Part shown: positions 45,966-57,179 of the stretch, piece after piece
Layout: the number at the start of each line of letters is the position of its first letter
Position numbering within the stretch: the stretch's first letter is position 1
Assembly (NCBI GenBank): GCA_021234155.1
Contig: JAJEKV010000030.1
Location: 13,442,381-13,506,380 of the forward strand
Direction of reading: 5' to 3'
From: Isoetes taiwanensis
Lineage: Eukaryota > Streptophyta > Lycopodiopsida > Isoetales > Isoetaceae
Length of the DNA: 64,000 nucleotides
The notes under the pieces: model-generated
The model's database searches: none
Seen by the model: only the letters and a program-made list of their open reading frames with translations
What the model was told of the DNA's origin: nothing
Translations under genes and position numbers: made by a program

Positions 45966-46379
45966 CTGTGAATAAACAAGAATGTAGTTCGGTTTTCGAC
46001 TCAAAGTCGAGAAAGTCCCTTTGAATGTCTAATTTTCTTTTTATTTTTTTTCGACTCATGAAGTCGAGAAAGCTCGCGATCCTTTGATTTTCTCAGATAC
46101 CTCGCTTTTCGACTCAGCGAGTCGAAAACCCCAAAGATAATCGGCAAATGTTAGATGGTAGGGCTTTCACTCATTTCAAAGAAAGTCCCATTCAATGTCT
46201 AATTTTTCTTTTATCGGTTAGGGTTTTCGACCATTCGAAGTCGAAAAGCTCCACATCCTTTGATTTTCTCGTGTTTCTCGAGCAGCGAAGTCGAAAACCC
46301 CAAAGATAATCGGCAAATGTTAGATGGTAGGTTTTCTCGACTCGCAGTCGAGAATGGAAAGATTCAGAGAGTTATTTAC
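45966..46379 (-). other. Predicted intron with tandem palindrome units
   Basis: Donor AAG|GTAAAT (46380/46379) and acceptor ending at 45966 on the minus strand. It holds palindromes at about 45992-46015, 46047-46071, 46106-46128, 46222-46248 and 46333-46354. A ~190-bp block (AATGTCTAATTTTTCTTTTA ... AATCGGCAAATGTTAGATGG) is present twice. The same intron, with its own changes, is at about 60.97-61.35 kb. Confidence 0.6.
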
Positions 46380-47715
46380 CTTACGTAGCGCACTGGCCGC
46401 TATTGTGTTCTCGGCAAGTATACGCCGCCGGGCCGGCTGTCGGGGCGTCCGCCGAAAGAACTCGCACTCTCGCTTGGCATATCTATCCTTGATCCTTTGG
46501 CGGCACCTCCTTCTCCGCCTCGCAATACTTGAGCCGCCTCTAATCGGAATGCCGACCGCCTACAACCCGTAACCCACGCCTTTTTCCTTCGGATCTTCCT
46601 CGCACTTCCAAAAATAACAACTCACCGCCGACCGCTAAAAGGTATGACATCCGCAGGCATTGATCTCGCAATGATGTCGCACCATCGTTCGTAATCTCCA
46701 AAGATGTGTGCCGGATTAAATTCCCGGGTGGTTGAACAAGACGGCATCTCCGCAAACCTTCACCGCCTAATGTCCAAAGCAGCCAGCTTGTGTGATATTC
46801 CCAACGGATAATACCGAAGCTAGACGCTCCATTTTCTCAGGCCCCTCTCTCGAGAAATCCCGATCCGATCATCCGGATCGAGGTTTGGGGAGTCGACCAT
46901 ATCTTCGCCTCCTTCGCCATCCGACTCTCCCGTGGGTGTCATCATCCCCATCTTTGTTTTTGGTGGACTTTTTGTGTATGAACCACAACATTCCCCATCA
47001 GCAGAGTGTTGTAGAGTCTTCAAAGACAAGAGATGAAGCTCCCCGTATTGAACAGCTTTTTCCCCCGACTCGAAATCTCCATACCAAGCTCCCTCGATGT
47101 TAGGGTTCCGCCTCCTTCATCCCTTCCGATCCTTCCACCCAAGGTTCTCGACAATTTAAAGGCGCCGCCTTTTTTCTGTGCCCTTAGCCTTGCTCATGGA
47201 AGAGTGAGAATAATTTGAACCGCCAATTTTTGGTGCGATAGAACTTACTCTTTCCTCGCAAATTCCTCGACATGTAGTGTCAAATGCTTCGACCAAGGGC
47301 GCAGAGATCTGAGAGCACAACACCCATTTTCTTGTACTTGTCTCCTGAGCTCTTCTTGTCCCTTTGGTGTAGAAACAGATCTTTCTCCTTCCCCCACTTG
47401 TCGATACCTCGACATACCACCAAGAATCTCGGCATTGCTTCAAGAAGCTCGCTCTCCCTCCCCTCGATGACAAAGAATGGAGTTCGCCGCTGATCACCAA
47501 AGAGTCCGAGGTGAATGCCGCAAGAAGAACGGATGGATCGCTTAAGGTATTCCGACAAAAGAAAAACCTCGAGCTCACCCGGGTGTTTGTCTTCTTCTTG
47601 CTGCCGCCGGGTAAGCATCCTCCTCCGCCGCTTCTTGGATCGAGTCATTTCTATATGCCCTCTCATCCGCTTCTGACGACTCAGAATTAAGTTTCCTCCG
47701 CTGTGAGTTTTTTAG
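46380..47715 (-). pseudogene. Upstream exons of the FCP1-linked gene, unknown domain
   Basis: Minus-strand frames in order: acceptor AACTCACAG near 47707, then RRKLNSESSEADERAYRNDS, LEVFLLSEYLKRSIRSSCG, GLFGDQRRTPFFVIEGRESE, RFLVVCRGIDKWGKEKDLFL, DKKSSGDKYKKMGVVLS, and further pieces to the donor at 46380. Frames change repeatedly. The copy at 61.35-62.70 kb has the same order (VVCRGIDKIRKERDRF, KKSSGDKYKKIGVVLS), which shows these are real conserved exons and not chance frames. No family recognised. Confidence 0.55.
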
Positions 47716-48540
47716 GACCGCATGTAAAAAAGATCTAAGCGTGTTCTTTAATTTGAAGTTAAGGACATGCAATCATTTATGAAAAAAGCGGGCTAAGGGT
47801 ACAAAGACGGTTGCTTTTTAGCCCGCCAAACACTATTTCAAATTGAATCACATCAAGGGACTAAGTGAGTGGAGCGAGTTTATCTTCCCCGCGCATTGGG
47901 GAACTCGAGGTCGGAGGGGATCATCGAATCGTGAGCGACTTCCTAATGGCGCCAGCGACGCCGGTAAGTCGCTAATAAAGCGCCTTTGCATATGTGTGTT
48001 TTTTTCCCCGACCGCTGGCCCTATTGCAAAAAATGCTTGAATTGATCGATGAGCACGGAGCTAAGGTAGGAAGCGAGGAGCCGCCGACACCGAAACTCTA
48101 CACCGCGCGCCATGGAAAGGGGATACGCGAGAATCGCAGCGGATACGAAAGTAATAGATGCGAATACACTCTTGAAGAGACCGGCGTAAGAAGCAAAGAC
48201 TCGGGTGAGGCTATGGATCCGTGATACAAGGGGCCCAAGGAATTACCGCGTGAAGAGGTGAGTTTCAGATGCCTATGTTATTTCGCTTTGTAGAACATGC
48301 CGTATGTGTTTAAATAATGGAACTGCCGATAAGCTCGACGGATTCAAGAGCTTTTGTCCAAAGATTTCTCACCGAGAGATGATTTACTCTCTAGGTTGAT
48401 AGATGCTCTAAGAAGGAAACATTGGATCGGGGTAAAGAACAGCCCGCTTTAGGTCTGCTTTTCCATGGACCGCTTACTTGGAATGTTGTACATAGATCAG
48501 TGCTAGACTAAGGCCCGTGGAGATGCGGTTCAAATGCATC
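47716..48540. other. Divergent intergenic region and plus-strand reading frames
   Basis: Upstream of the minus-strand gene. Around 47790-47825 an inverted repeat AGCGGGCTAA...TTTTTAGCCCGCC occurs. On the plus strand, broken frames from 47843 to 48224 correspond to the single 178-codon frame at 62849-63385 of the second copy. Confidence 0.45.
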
Positions 48541-49600
48541 CTCTTGTAGTTAGTCGAGGGGCCTCCACTCGTCCCAACCACTCCTCTTCGCAATATTCGA
48601 GGAAGATGGTTCGAAGGAGAGTGGCTCGCACAAAGCCAGAGGCACTTGGGGACTAAAAACAGAGAATAGAAAGTGCAAGATTGTAGAGAATGCAAGCCTT
48701 GGCTTCCTCTCGGGTTTCCCTCGCGGTTAGTTGTAGAGGCCTCCACCCCCCCGAGCCCCTCCCCTTCGCACTATTCTACCTAAGATGGTTCAAGGAGAGT
48801 GACTCGACCGGGTCGAGGCCACGCTACCGCATACTGAGAATTGGTCGGTTAAGGGATTCTCGACTTGGCGAAGTCGAGAATGCTTGCTTCCCGTTTCCAT
48901 TACATTTCGACCGCAAGTCGAGAATGCCTTGGCCATCCGTAACTCCTAATACACATGGAGTGCCGGGTTGGGTAAGGCATTCCCGATCATGGAGCCGAGA
49001 ATGCATACAAAGAAGCACCGGAATGCATGCATTCCTCACACCACACACAGAGAATTGGGTTGCAAGAGCTGGCCCGCAGACAAGAAAAACACTTCCCTTC
49101 TAATGTCCGGAGGAAGATAGAAGGAGAGTGTTTAATATCGCCATAGTGCCAGCTCTAGAGTGCACTTGAGTTTCATAGCTTTTCTCGACTCACGAAGTCG
49201 AGAAAGCAAAAGAACTCAGGTTAAATGTTCGCTGGCCTCCACCCCACGGGGAGCCCATCCCTTCGCAATATTCGGCAAGATGGTTCAAGGAGACGGCTCT
49301 TTGATTGGGTAGAGGCCATCGCGACCACACACGAGAATTGGGTTAGCAAGAGAGTTGGGTCAGCAGACAACAAAACCACTTCCCTTCGCAATATCCGAGG
49401 AAGATAGAAGGAGAGTGGTTGAGACCGTCATAGCCAGCTCGAAGTGCACTAGAGTTTCGCGCGGCTGACTCACGAAGTCGAGAAAGCCGCCAGCACCTCA
49501 GCGTGGTTGTTGCCGGTGGCCTCCACCCCGCCGGGCCCTCTTCGCAATATTCGATGAGCATGGTTCGGGGAGAGTGGCTCGGACCGGGTGGAGGCACCGC
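48540..49600. repeat. Array of four hairpin units interleaved with palindromes
   Basis: Units near 48558-48640, 48725-48810, 49230-49310 and 49508-49595 share GGCCTCCACCCC, CTTCGCAATATTCG and GATGGTTC...GGAGAGTGGCTCG, and end GGGTGGAGGC, the inverse of their start. Each can therefore form a stem of about 10 bp around an 80-90-bp loop. Palindromes at 48856-48881, 49181-49205 and 49461-49490 lie between them. Confidence 0.72.
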
Positions 49601-49859
49601 GGACCGCCAAAGAGCCATTGGCGGTTTCACATTCTCACTCATGAGTCGGTAGAAGTCAGCCAGGGTTCTAAAGAATGTGAAGACATTGGGTAGGCTGTGT
49701 GCAATCATGAAGTCGAGAATCCCTCAACCTGCCAACGGTCGAGTGTACATTCCCTCTTCTCCCTCAAGGAATCGAGAAGTTCTCAACTTCAGCGAGTGAG
49801 AAGAAGGCCTTGTACTTTCCTTGACCTGGCAAGCTGAAGTATTCTCAACTTCGCCACTC

Positions 49860-50817
49860 CCTTCTGCATGTCTCCCCGAAGGATTTGGTTGAGTTAGAAA
49901 TGGAGATTTCGTGAAGCAATTTCTATTTCAATTCTTGCTGGAGAAAGACATTCCTAGTTATTTTCTGTTAATGCTCGCAATATCTTACTTCCAACACCGG
50001 TCTCACGATGATTTCTCTCTGCTGCTTGCTACTATAACCACTATTCTCACTTGTGCATGTACAATGTATTCAATTCAACCACAAGCAAGAAAAAGATAAC
50101 AAAAACAGAAAACAATACAAAGATTATTAAGATTAATGAGAAAACAGAGAAAAGTGGAGAACAAAGATGAGAAAAAGTGGAGAACAAAGCGTAAAAAAAT
50201 GAGATTAAAAAGGGTATGATATTACAAAACATACCCGAAGATTTGTTGGATGAGGAGGAGGCTTCCTTCGATTCCATGTGGGTATAGTCGCTGACAAAGC
50301 GTGAATAAGGATTTGCTCCGGGTCAGAAATTGTATCGTGGATTAATAAGAGCCTCTAACAAATGTATATAAGAAAAAATGCACTAAAAGACTTACGAAAA
50401 CTAAAAAAGCAAAGACAAAAAAGGGCCCTCACTTTCTTCGTCAAAGGTAACGCCCGCCGAACAATGAACCCGCTACGAGAACTTCTGGGCTGGAAGGCCC
50501 CGACACCGACCAAGCCGCCGCCATAAGATGGCGCTGGAATCGCTCGGTTTGATCGATCGCCTGATCGGTAAAGCGGGCGCCTAAGGAAACAGGGAGCTCA
50601 AGACCGACGAGAAAAACAGGGAGGAAGAATGGTTTGGGGAGAGGAAGAGGGTGCGCTTAATTCGGGCCGCACCCTCAACCTCGTAAAAGTGCAATAATAT
50701 ACTGGCCACGCAGGGCCATGCCCTCCATGACGGGCAAGGCGGATTGGATTACGACGTAATACGGTTTCAGCTCCTCAAGAGGCGCCACGTGGCCATGCCA
50801 AGATATGAAAGGGTTAG
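49860..50817. other. Region without a supported gene
   Basis: An A-rich, GAGAA-repetitive tract (50090-50220) could code a Phe/Leu/Ser-rich minus-strand frame (50277-50047), probably low-complexity rather than a gene. No domain recognised. Confidence 0.45.
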
Positions 50818-51055
50818 TTATATGTTTATATATGTTGTCTTATGTATTTAATAAGGTTTCAATGGTTGAATAGTATCAATGGTATATATGGTTACAATGT
50901 TCACATATGGTTTAGAATGAGTGTGGTTGTATCCTTTAATATGGTTATATGATTTTAGTTAATATGGTTGTATGATTTAATATGGTTATATTTAATATGT
51001 TTGTATGGTTTTATATGGTTCATATGGTCATATTTGTGGTGTTTGGGGCTATATG
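50818..51055. repeat. AT-rich degenerate ATATGGTTATATG repeat
   Basis: About 240 bp of imperfect units such as AATATGGTTATATG and GTTTTATATGGTTCATATGG directly upstream of the DUF7869-family gene remnant. Confidence 0.75.
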
Positions 51056-51242
51056 GTTTTAATGTGAGCTTTTTCATTCAGTGGAGCATGTGAGATGAGT
51101 AAAATGGAGCCAGGAAGTCCAAAGGAGGCCATTGCCCTAGGGCTCCAATGGAGGAGGATGGGTTGTTTTTTGTTGCACCCTTGCAACCAGATGGTATTTG
51201 CAGAGGGCATAATAACCGCAGCTGATCCATTTGATAGTGTGA

Positions 51243-53900
51243 ATGATGAGAGGTCGAGATGAACATCTTGGAGTTGGTATCGTGAAGCTTCTATCGGCTG
51301 ATACTATCATGTCCCGTGGAAGCTCTAGTGATTGCATTGTGTGCTCGTGGCTGCCGGAGTCCCAAGCTCCGAGATGGCCAATTAGATTTATTACACACAA
51401 GAATGGTGATACTCTAGAATGCCCCATCAACTACACACCCCAAGGCCCACCCAAGGCCATGTGGAAGATTTGGTGGTCGATGAGCATCCTTTGATCACAA
51501 GGAAGAGACGCTTATGTCTTTCATAAAAGGCAGCCAAAGGTGCCCAAGAGGCCTAGAAGTGACAAATATTTAGAAAGGATGGAAAGTATGGCACCAACCA
51601 AAGAAAACCCGAGGCAATTAGGGGACAAGAGTGTTGCAACCTAGATTGCACAAAGGCATTACAATGTGGATGACCTCGCGATAAGGTCCCAATACATTGG
51701 ACAGCCTTCAAAAAAGATAGGATTAATTTCATTTACTCCTTGTGTAGGAATTCCAGCTATGATGAAAACACAGATCTACCGCTATATCAATTGAGGGGAA
51801 TGAAGGTATGTATGAGAGCATTGAGATGGATTCTTGGGGTGAGCAAGTCTTCATTTTACGTGATACCGGGAGCAAAGTTAGAAAAAGGGCACACTTTGTT
51901 CCAACATGGTAATGCACTCACTTTGAAACCTAGAGCAAATACTCTAAAGGCCATTGCAGCCTTCGAGCTTTGTGAGATACATGTCTCAATCTATGCCCCA
52001 CAAGTCGAGCAGTGAACGAAAGCACGGGTAAAAGTAGTGGTGCAAAGAGTGTTGCCACAACACTATATCCAAAAGGAGTGCCTTAAGGAGGTCAACTCCA
52101 TCCTAGAAACTACCGAGGTAGGCCTTTTCAATCACATTTCAGCAGTTATGGAGCACTCACTTCTGGACGTGAGTGTCCTACAACACATGCCATTCTCAAA
52201 GTGCAACACTTGCATTCAACTCAAGGATACACTTGCATCAACCGCAATAGAGAAAGAAAGAATGGCAATTAGGGAGCAATTTGCGATCACCAAAGAGACC
52301 AAATATCATGTAGACAAATTGTATTGGCAAAGGGAGAACATTTTCCTCGATGCAAATTTTACAAATTTTTGTGTATAATTCATGATAAGATGGACCAACA
52401 CAAGACTTTCTTTGCCAAAGCTAGATCTCTTTACCCAAGCGCTGTCAAAACGCTTTTCGATGAAAGTAAGTCCGGCGGGTGTATTAACACATGGTCATGG
52501 AACCGGAACATATGGTCATTTTGTGCTTGATCTATGGAGAGATGATCCAAACTTCCATGTGAGCTCTATTTTCAAGTGCTTGAGAACACTAGAGAAAGGA
52601 TCGATAGAAGGGAGGAGGTATTCCCTTCAAAGACCCATTTTTGAGGCTTTGATGGATGATCAACCGCTTTGTTACCAAAGGCGATAAAAAAGCTCACATC
52701 CAAGGTGCCTAGTGAATCAAGGAGGACTTGGGATGATTTCCTTACTAGAGAAATCACCGAGGAGCTATGTGTTCAGCTTGGACAACCGTTGGAAAGAAAA
52801 CAAGAATAGATGGATGTTTGGGGCAATGTCATACTTGACAGCAGAAGGGGGAGTATTCAAAGTTGTGAAAGTGGGATTCATGATGGTTGGGCATACGCAT
52901 GATGATATTGATGGATTCTTTGAACTTTTCTCCACCAAGCTCAAGAGAGAAAACGGACCACTCTCCCTAACTAATGGATGTGTTTGAGAGCTGCATTGAC
53001 CCCAACCCAATGGCTTTCTTTGATGGATGAGGTTGCAGATTGGAAATCATTTGTAGAAGGATACTTGCTAGATGGCAAGGACCACTGACAGACACACAAA
53101 GCCACTTCAATTCAAGTTTTGGGTTAGGGATGGAATACCAATCATGCAATATAAGTGGAGACCAGTGACAAGTTGTGGATGCCTGTACAAGGTATCGAAG
53201 TTGTGGCAAAGGGTGTTGCCGGGTGAAGTTCTCATTCCTAAAGGGCACCAAAACCACTACCTCCCTTCAAGACACCAAAGACTCTAGCCAACTGTGAAGG
53301 GCATCAAGATTACATAACGACCGATGATGTTCAAATGGAAAGCACACCTCCACTCTTAAGAAAAATCAAATGGACTCCCTAATCAAGTACCGAGAAAGTT
53401 GTAACATGCTTAGAAACCCAATGCCCATGTGGGAGGGAGCTAAGAGACTGCTTGCAGAGTCAAGATGGAGGGTTCTCAAGGTGCAAGCACGTTTAAGAAT
53501 GCTCACTTGGGTCCCAAGTGGTTTGTGGGGAAGTAAGGCCTCAAAGCCGGCGTGGTTTGATCTTCCCGAGTGGGATCCCTTTGAGGACATCAAGGAAGGA
53601 TACTTTGTGCTAGTAAGGCCCGATGATGAGGACTGTCTAATATGGTTAGGGTGGCACTCTCCATGTGACCACCACTATGCCCGATGGAGAGGAGTTAAGG
53701 CCCGATTCCAAATTCAATATTGGGAGCCCATTGGGAGGCACAAGAAGGGCAACTTGAAGGAGCAATACACCGATCACCGAGAAGAAGTGGAGGCCAAATT
53801 ATGCCGACCTCAAAGGAGGGGAATTGGTGGAATGTGTGGTATGGTCATCCAAGTTCTCACATTGCAAAAAGACACCCAATTCTATGTGTGTCATGTGTAA
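51243..53900 (+). pseudogene. DUF7869-family gene, broken
   Basis: Plus-strand frames in order: 51243-51494; a segment with YQLRGMKVCMRALRWILGVS (51.77-51.84 kb); 52037-52378 with FSKCNTCIQLKDTL and EKERMAIREQFAITKE; then HDKMDQHKTFF and HGHGTGTYGHFVLDLW (52.38-52.53 kb); FSLDNRWKENKNRWMFGAMS (52.77 kb) and VGHTHDDIDGFFELFS (52.89-52.93 kb); then 53370-53900 without known motif. The order and the VDN..ENKNR and VGHTHEDID motifs are those of the DUF7869 proteins found in many plants and animals, often in repeats and with a proposed but unproven mobile-element origin. At least five stops or frameshifts. The Asp of VGHTHDDID is present. Confidence 0.78.
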
Positions 53901-55015
53901 TTCTATTCAAGCAATCAATTCAAATTTCTTTTATGGTGTGTGAGTCCCATTTTCAACTGAGTCCCAAAATTCAAGATTTGTCCCACTTTAATTAAATACC
54001 TAATTTCATACCTATTGCTATGATATACCCAGGAACCCGCCTTTGTTACTTAATGTGTGCTAGGGAAGACGAAGCTTATTCCAAGACTCCTGGCCTAATG
54101 GGTAAACTTTTAGGCTCAGATTTTAAAGAGGATTTGGACAAAGAGATGTTTATGTCTAATTATAACGCAAGAATGTTATAAAGCTTGGAAGAAGCCTATG
54201 AGAGGTTGAATCGATTTGCTCAAGATGAGGCAAAATCTACCAACTGTGAAGAAGAATTGTCGCTCGCAAAAGTCGCTAACAGATCTACGTTTATGTGCCC
54301 TTCTACCAATCGCTGGCAAAGATAAGCCGGTAGATGAGGATAAATGTGAAGAAGATAAGCTTGAGGTTCTTATTTGTGGGAAGTAGATGATTTTTCTGGC
54401 CACATGCACGCCGGGACAGAAAGATTGTGCTATTCCCTACATTGTTACGATATATCTCAAGATTCGCTAATGGGAGAAAAATCGCCTTTCGCTAACTTTC
54501 AAATTCAAAAAGGTGCAGAGTTTGTCTATTACATCCGCGCATTATGCATGTTTAGAACCATTCCCACTGGGTACCAAACACTAAAAAGGGTGATAGCAAT
54601 TCCTCGGGCGGATGTTGTGCTAATAATATTTTGATCTAATTGCCGGTTCCGCTAGCGAAGCAATATGTTAAATTTTTTATCGCCGCTTCTGACTCACCTG
54701 TTGGAAGTCAAATAACATGGAAGTCATCATTATGGATCGTATGCTAGGGATCGAAGAAAGCATAAAATTGACGCACGGCTTGGAGAAATTGGAAGTTATA
54801 TGTTTTCCAACTTGTATCGTAAAATTATTTATGTACGTATTGTCCTTCAAATTCCTAATAAAATTATTTTATTTGTATTTATTCACATCACCAAATACAT
54901 GTGTCCGATTGCCATATCTAGGTTTTCTACCGCAGGATATCTATCTCAAGAAATGAAATATTGAAAAAATACATTCTATTTATTCCTCATACGACGCCGG
55001 TAGGGCAACTGCGGT
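53901..55015. other. Region without a supported gene
   Basis: Short frames (54374-54634, 54717-54956) have no recognisable domain. Confidence 0.45.
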
Positions 55016-55019
55016 GGGA

Positions 55020-55700
55020 CTTATGTTATAAATAGAAGACCCATGTCCACGCCGACCGACGCTTCTTCCGCCAAGCCATCTTTTCTACTTCCGGCTCACC
55101 GGGCCGCTTATCTTTCTACTTTCGCTTCCTTTCTACCTTCGCCCGCCATGGCATCATCATCTTCCTCTAAAATACCACGATAGGCACTCCTTTCCGTAGC
55201 CGCTTTCGCGGACATCACCCTTGCGCAGATGAAGAGATTCAAGGAGATCCATGATGAAAACAACCGCCCATCGCCGAACAATGATACAATACGATTAGCC
55301 TTCACGCCGCGACGAGCCGCAGACGCTGGAGCTCGCGGGAAACATTCGCCATGTACCAAGAGGCGACGAGTCAGCAGTGGCCGGTGGCATTGAAACTGCC
55401 ATTACGATTTCTCAAGCAGCCTTAGAAGATATGGAGAAGAAGTTCCAGCCGCTGAGGATGAGAACGCCAGCCTTCACGGGCCTACCGCGATGAAAATCAG
55501 CTAGAGGATCATGAAGACTCCTAATGCTGTAGTATCTATCTATTTTTGCTTCAAAGAAACGTTTTATTTTTTCGTTTCTATCTATCCTCTTGTTCCAATG
55601 TATGTTCTGCTTAGAAGATCACACGACGCCGAATGTCTGCTTGCAATTAGGCAGCAATCAATGGATTTCGGCCGGTGATCTCTATGTCAGTTTCCATTTT
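55020..55700 (+). repeat. TATA-plus-short-ORF unit 1
   Basis: Begins with TTATAAATAGAAGACC, then a C/T-rich leader, a short frame near GCCATGGCATCATCATC, GCGGACATCACCCTTG, and a 3' part TTTTTGCTTCAAAGAAACG...GATCACACGACGC (55617-55629) and GCAGCAATCAATGGATTTCG. It shares these blocks in order with unit 2. It may be a decayed short gene. Confidence 0.55.
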
Positions 55701-55899
55701 GCTTCAATGAGAAGTCTTTATTTTGAGCAGGGTCAAGAAATTACTTTATGGGGAGTATTTCATCACCGGAATTATCAATAAAATTTACCACGCAATTATC
55801 GTTAAGATTTTAGTAGCACGTCCTTTCCCGCCACACGGTAGGCGCACGGTCCATTTTTTCTCGACGCATCAAGATCCTTTCGCGGCTGACCTGCTACTA

Positions 55900-56525
55900 C
55901 GAAATCCCTCATAATAGAAGACCTTTCTATCTTTTGCTCTTTTCACCTCCGATCCTTCTTCCGCCTTTTCGCTTTCATTTTCTCCGCTTCTTCCGCTTCC
56001 GGCTTTCCTCGCTTCTCTCCAGCGCGGCATCATCGTCCTCCAAGAAGCGATCACGCTTCAGAGCCTTCATGGACATCACCCTTAATTGTGGTGATGAAGC
56101 TTATTCAAGCGAGGTTCACGACGAAATGCACTTCGCCTCGTCAGCCGGTGAAGATGGAGGCGGTGACGTGTTAGAATTACCGATAAATGCTGCATTTGTT
56201 TTGCATTCCTGAGCTCGCAACATTAACCGTGATAACGAGGCCACAGTCGTAGAGTCGGTGGCGCTTAACCGCATTGGCCAATATTTCGCAGCACTAAGAT
56301 ATGAGAAGAAGCTCGAAGCCGAGGATGAGAACGCAGCTTTGCCGTGATCAGCGAAGATCCGCAGCCATTGTATATATATTTTGTTTCAAAGAAAAATTGC
56401 TCGCTTTCTGCTTCACCGTTTCTCTTGTTTTATTTATTAAAGATTACACGACGTACGTAAATGCCTTGCTTTTGCAATTAGGTAGCAATCAATGGATTTC
56501 GTCAGAGATCTCCACAACGCATTAA
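55900..56525 (+). repeat. TATA-plus-short-ORF unit 2
   Basis: Same block order as unit 1: CATAATAGAAGACC, C/T-rich leader, GGCATCATCGTCCTCCAAGA, TGGACATCACCCTTAATTG, TTTGTTTCAAAGAAAAATT, GATTACACGACG (56442-56453) and AGCAATCAATGGATTTCG. The frame 55934-56212 (92 codons) covers its middle. Confidence 0.6.
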
Positions 56526-57179
56526 CCTCGCTGTATGTATAATTTCCTAATTTATTAATGGGTAAAGCATGTTAGGGTGTAAATTTTCACTTTTGGAACC
56601 GCAGTACATACACTAGGTACTTTCTGTGAATCGTACTTTCTCATTTTTCTTTTTCATTAAAACTAATACAAAATCCAAAATAAAAGTCAAGGAAGGTAAT
56701 ATTCAAAGTTAAGATAAAGATAATGCTACGGAGACCATATACATAAAAAGTTCTAAGACATACCTTATATTGAGATATACGTGTACTCAAGACTCAAATT
56801 CGCTACTCAGTACCTTTTTAGTCACCAAATAATACTTTTAAGGGACACCCTGGCTTCTTACCCTAATGGAAAGTATATATCACAAATATCTAGAAGCAGA
56901 TTATGTGATAACTCTGCGTGTAACGCGAATTTGCATGTGGATGACAACGTCTATTCACATACGTGGCTGTGGGATGACAACGCTATAAGGGACGGCATGT
57001 AATCGCCACAATAACATCAGTTTTTGTAATGGCCTCGCATACAAGACGGCTAGGATATGACGCAGATTCCCATGATGCTAACATAGGCTACCGCTGCTAA
57101 TTGCATGCTATAATTCTCACCAGGATTATTACAATAAACTTTATCGATACCGCAACCGAGATTCCAACGCATCTCAGTT

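Larger units (their letters stand above)
45465..48990. repeat. Segmental repeat, copy 1
   Basis: About 3.5 kb matching 60413-63960 in the same orientation with many small indels and substitutions. It spans part of the central exon, the palindromic intron, the upstream exons, the divergent intergenic region near 47.8 kb and the start of the hairpin array. Both copies hold CTTCTTCTTCTCCTCTTCTT in the exon and GAGATGATTTACTCTCTAGG near the right end. Confidence 0.85.

Noticed and set aside
43390-47715. Giant-virus (NCLDV) insertion because FCP1-like phosphatases occur there
   Set aside because: The exons have intron-like GT-AG boundaries and no viral hallmark gene (capsid, packaging ATPase, polymerase) is visible, so a plant gene family is the simpler reading.
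50047-50277. Membrane protein of 76 residues on the minus strand
   Set aside because: The Phe/Ser/Leu-rich run comes from an A/G-rich low-complexity tract; there is no homologous frame nearby.
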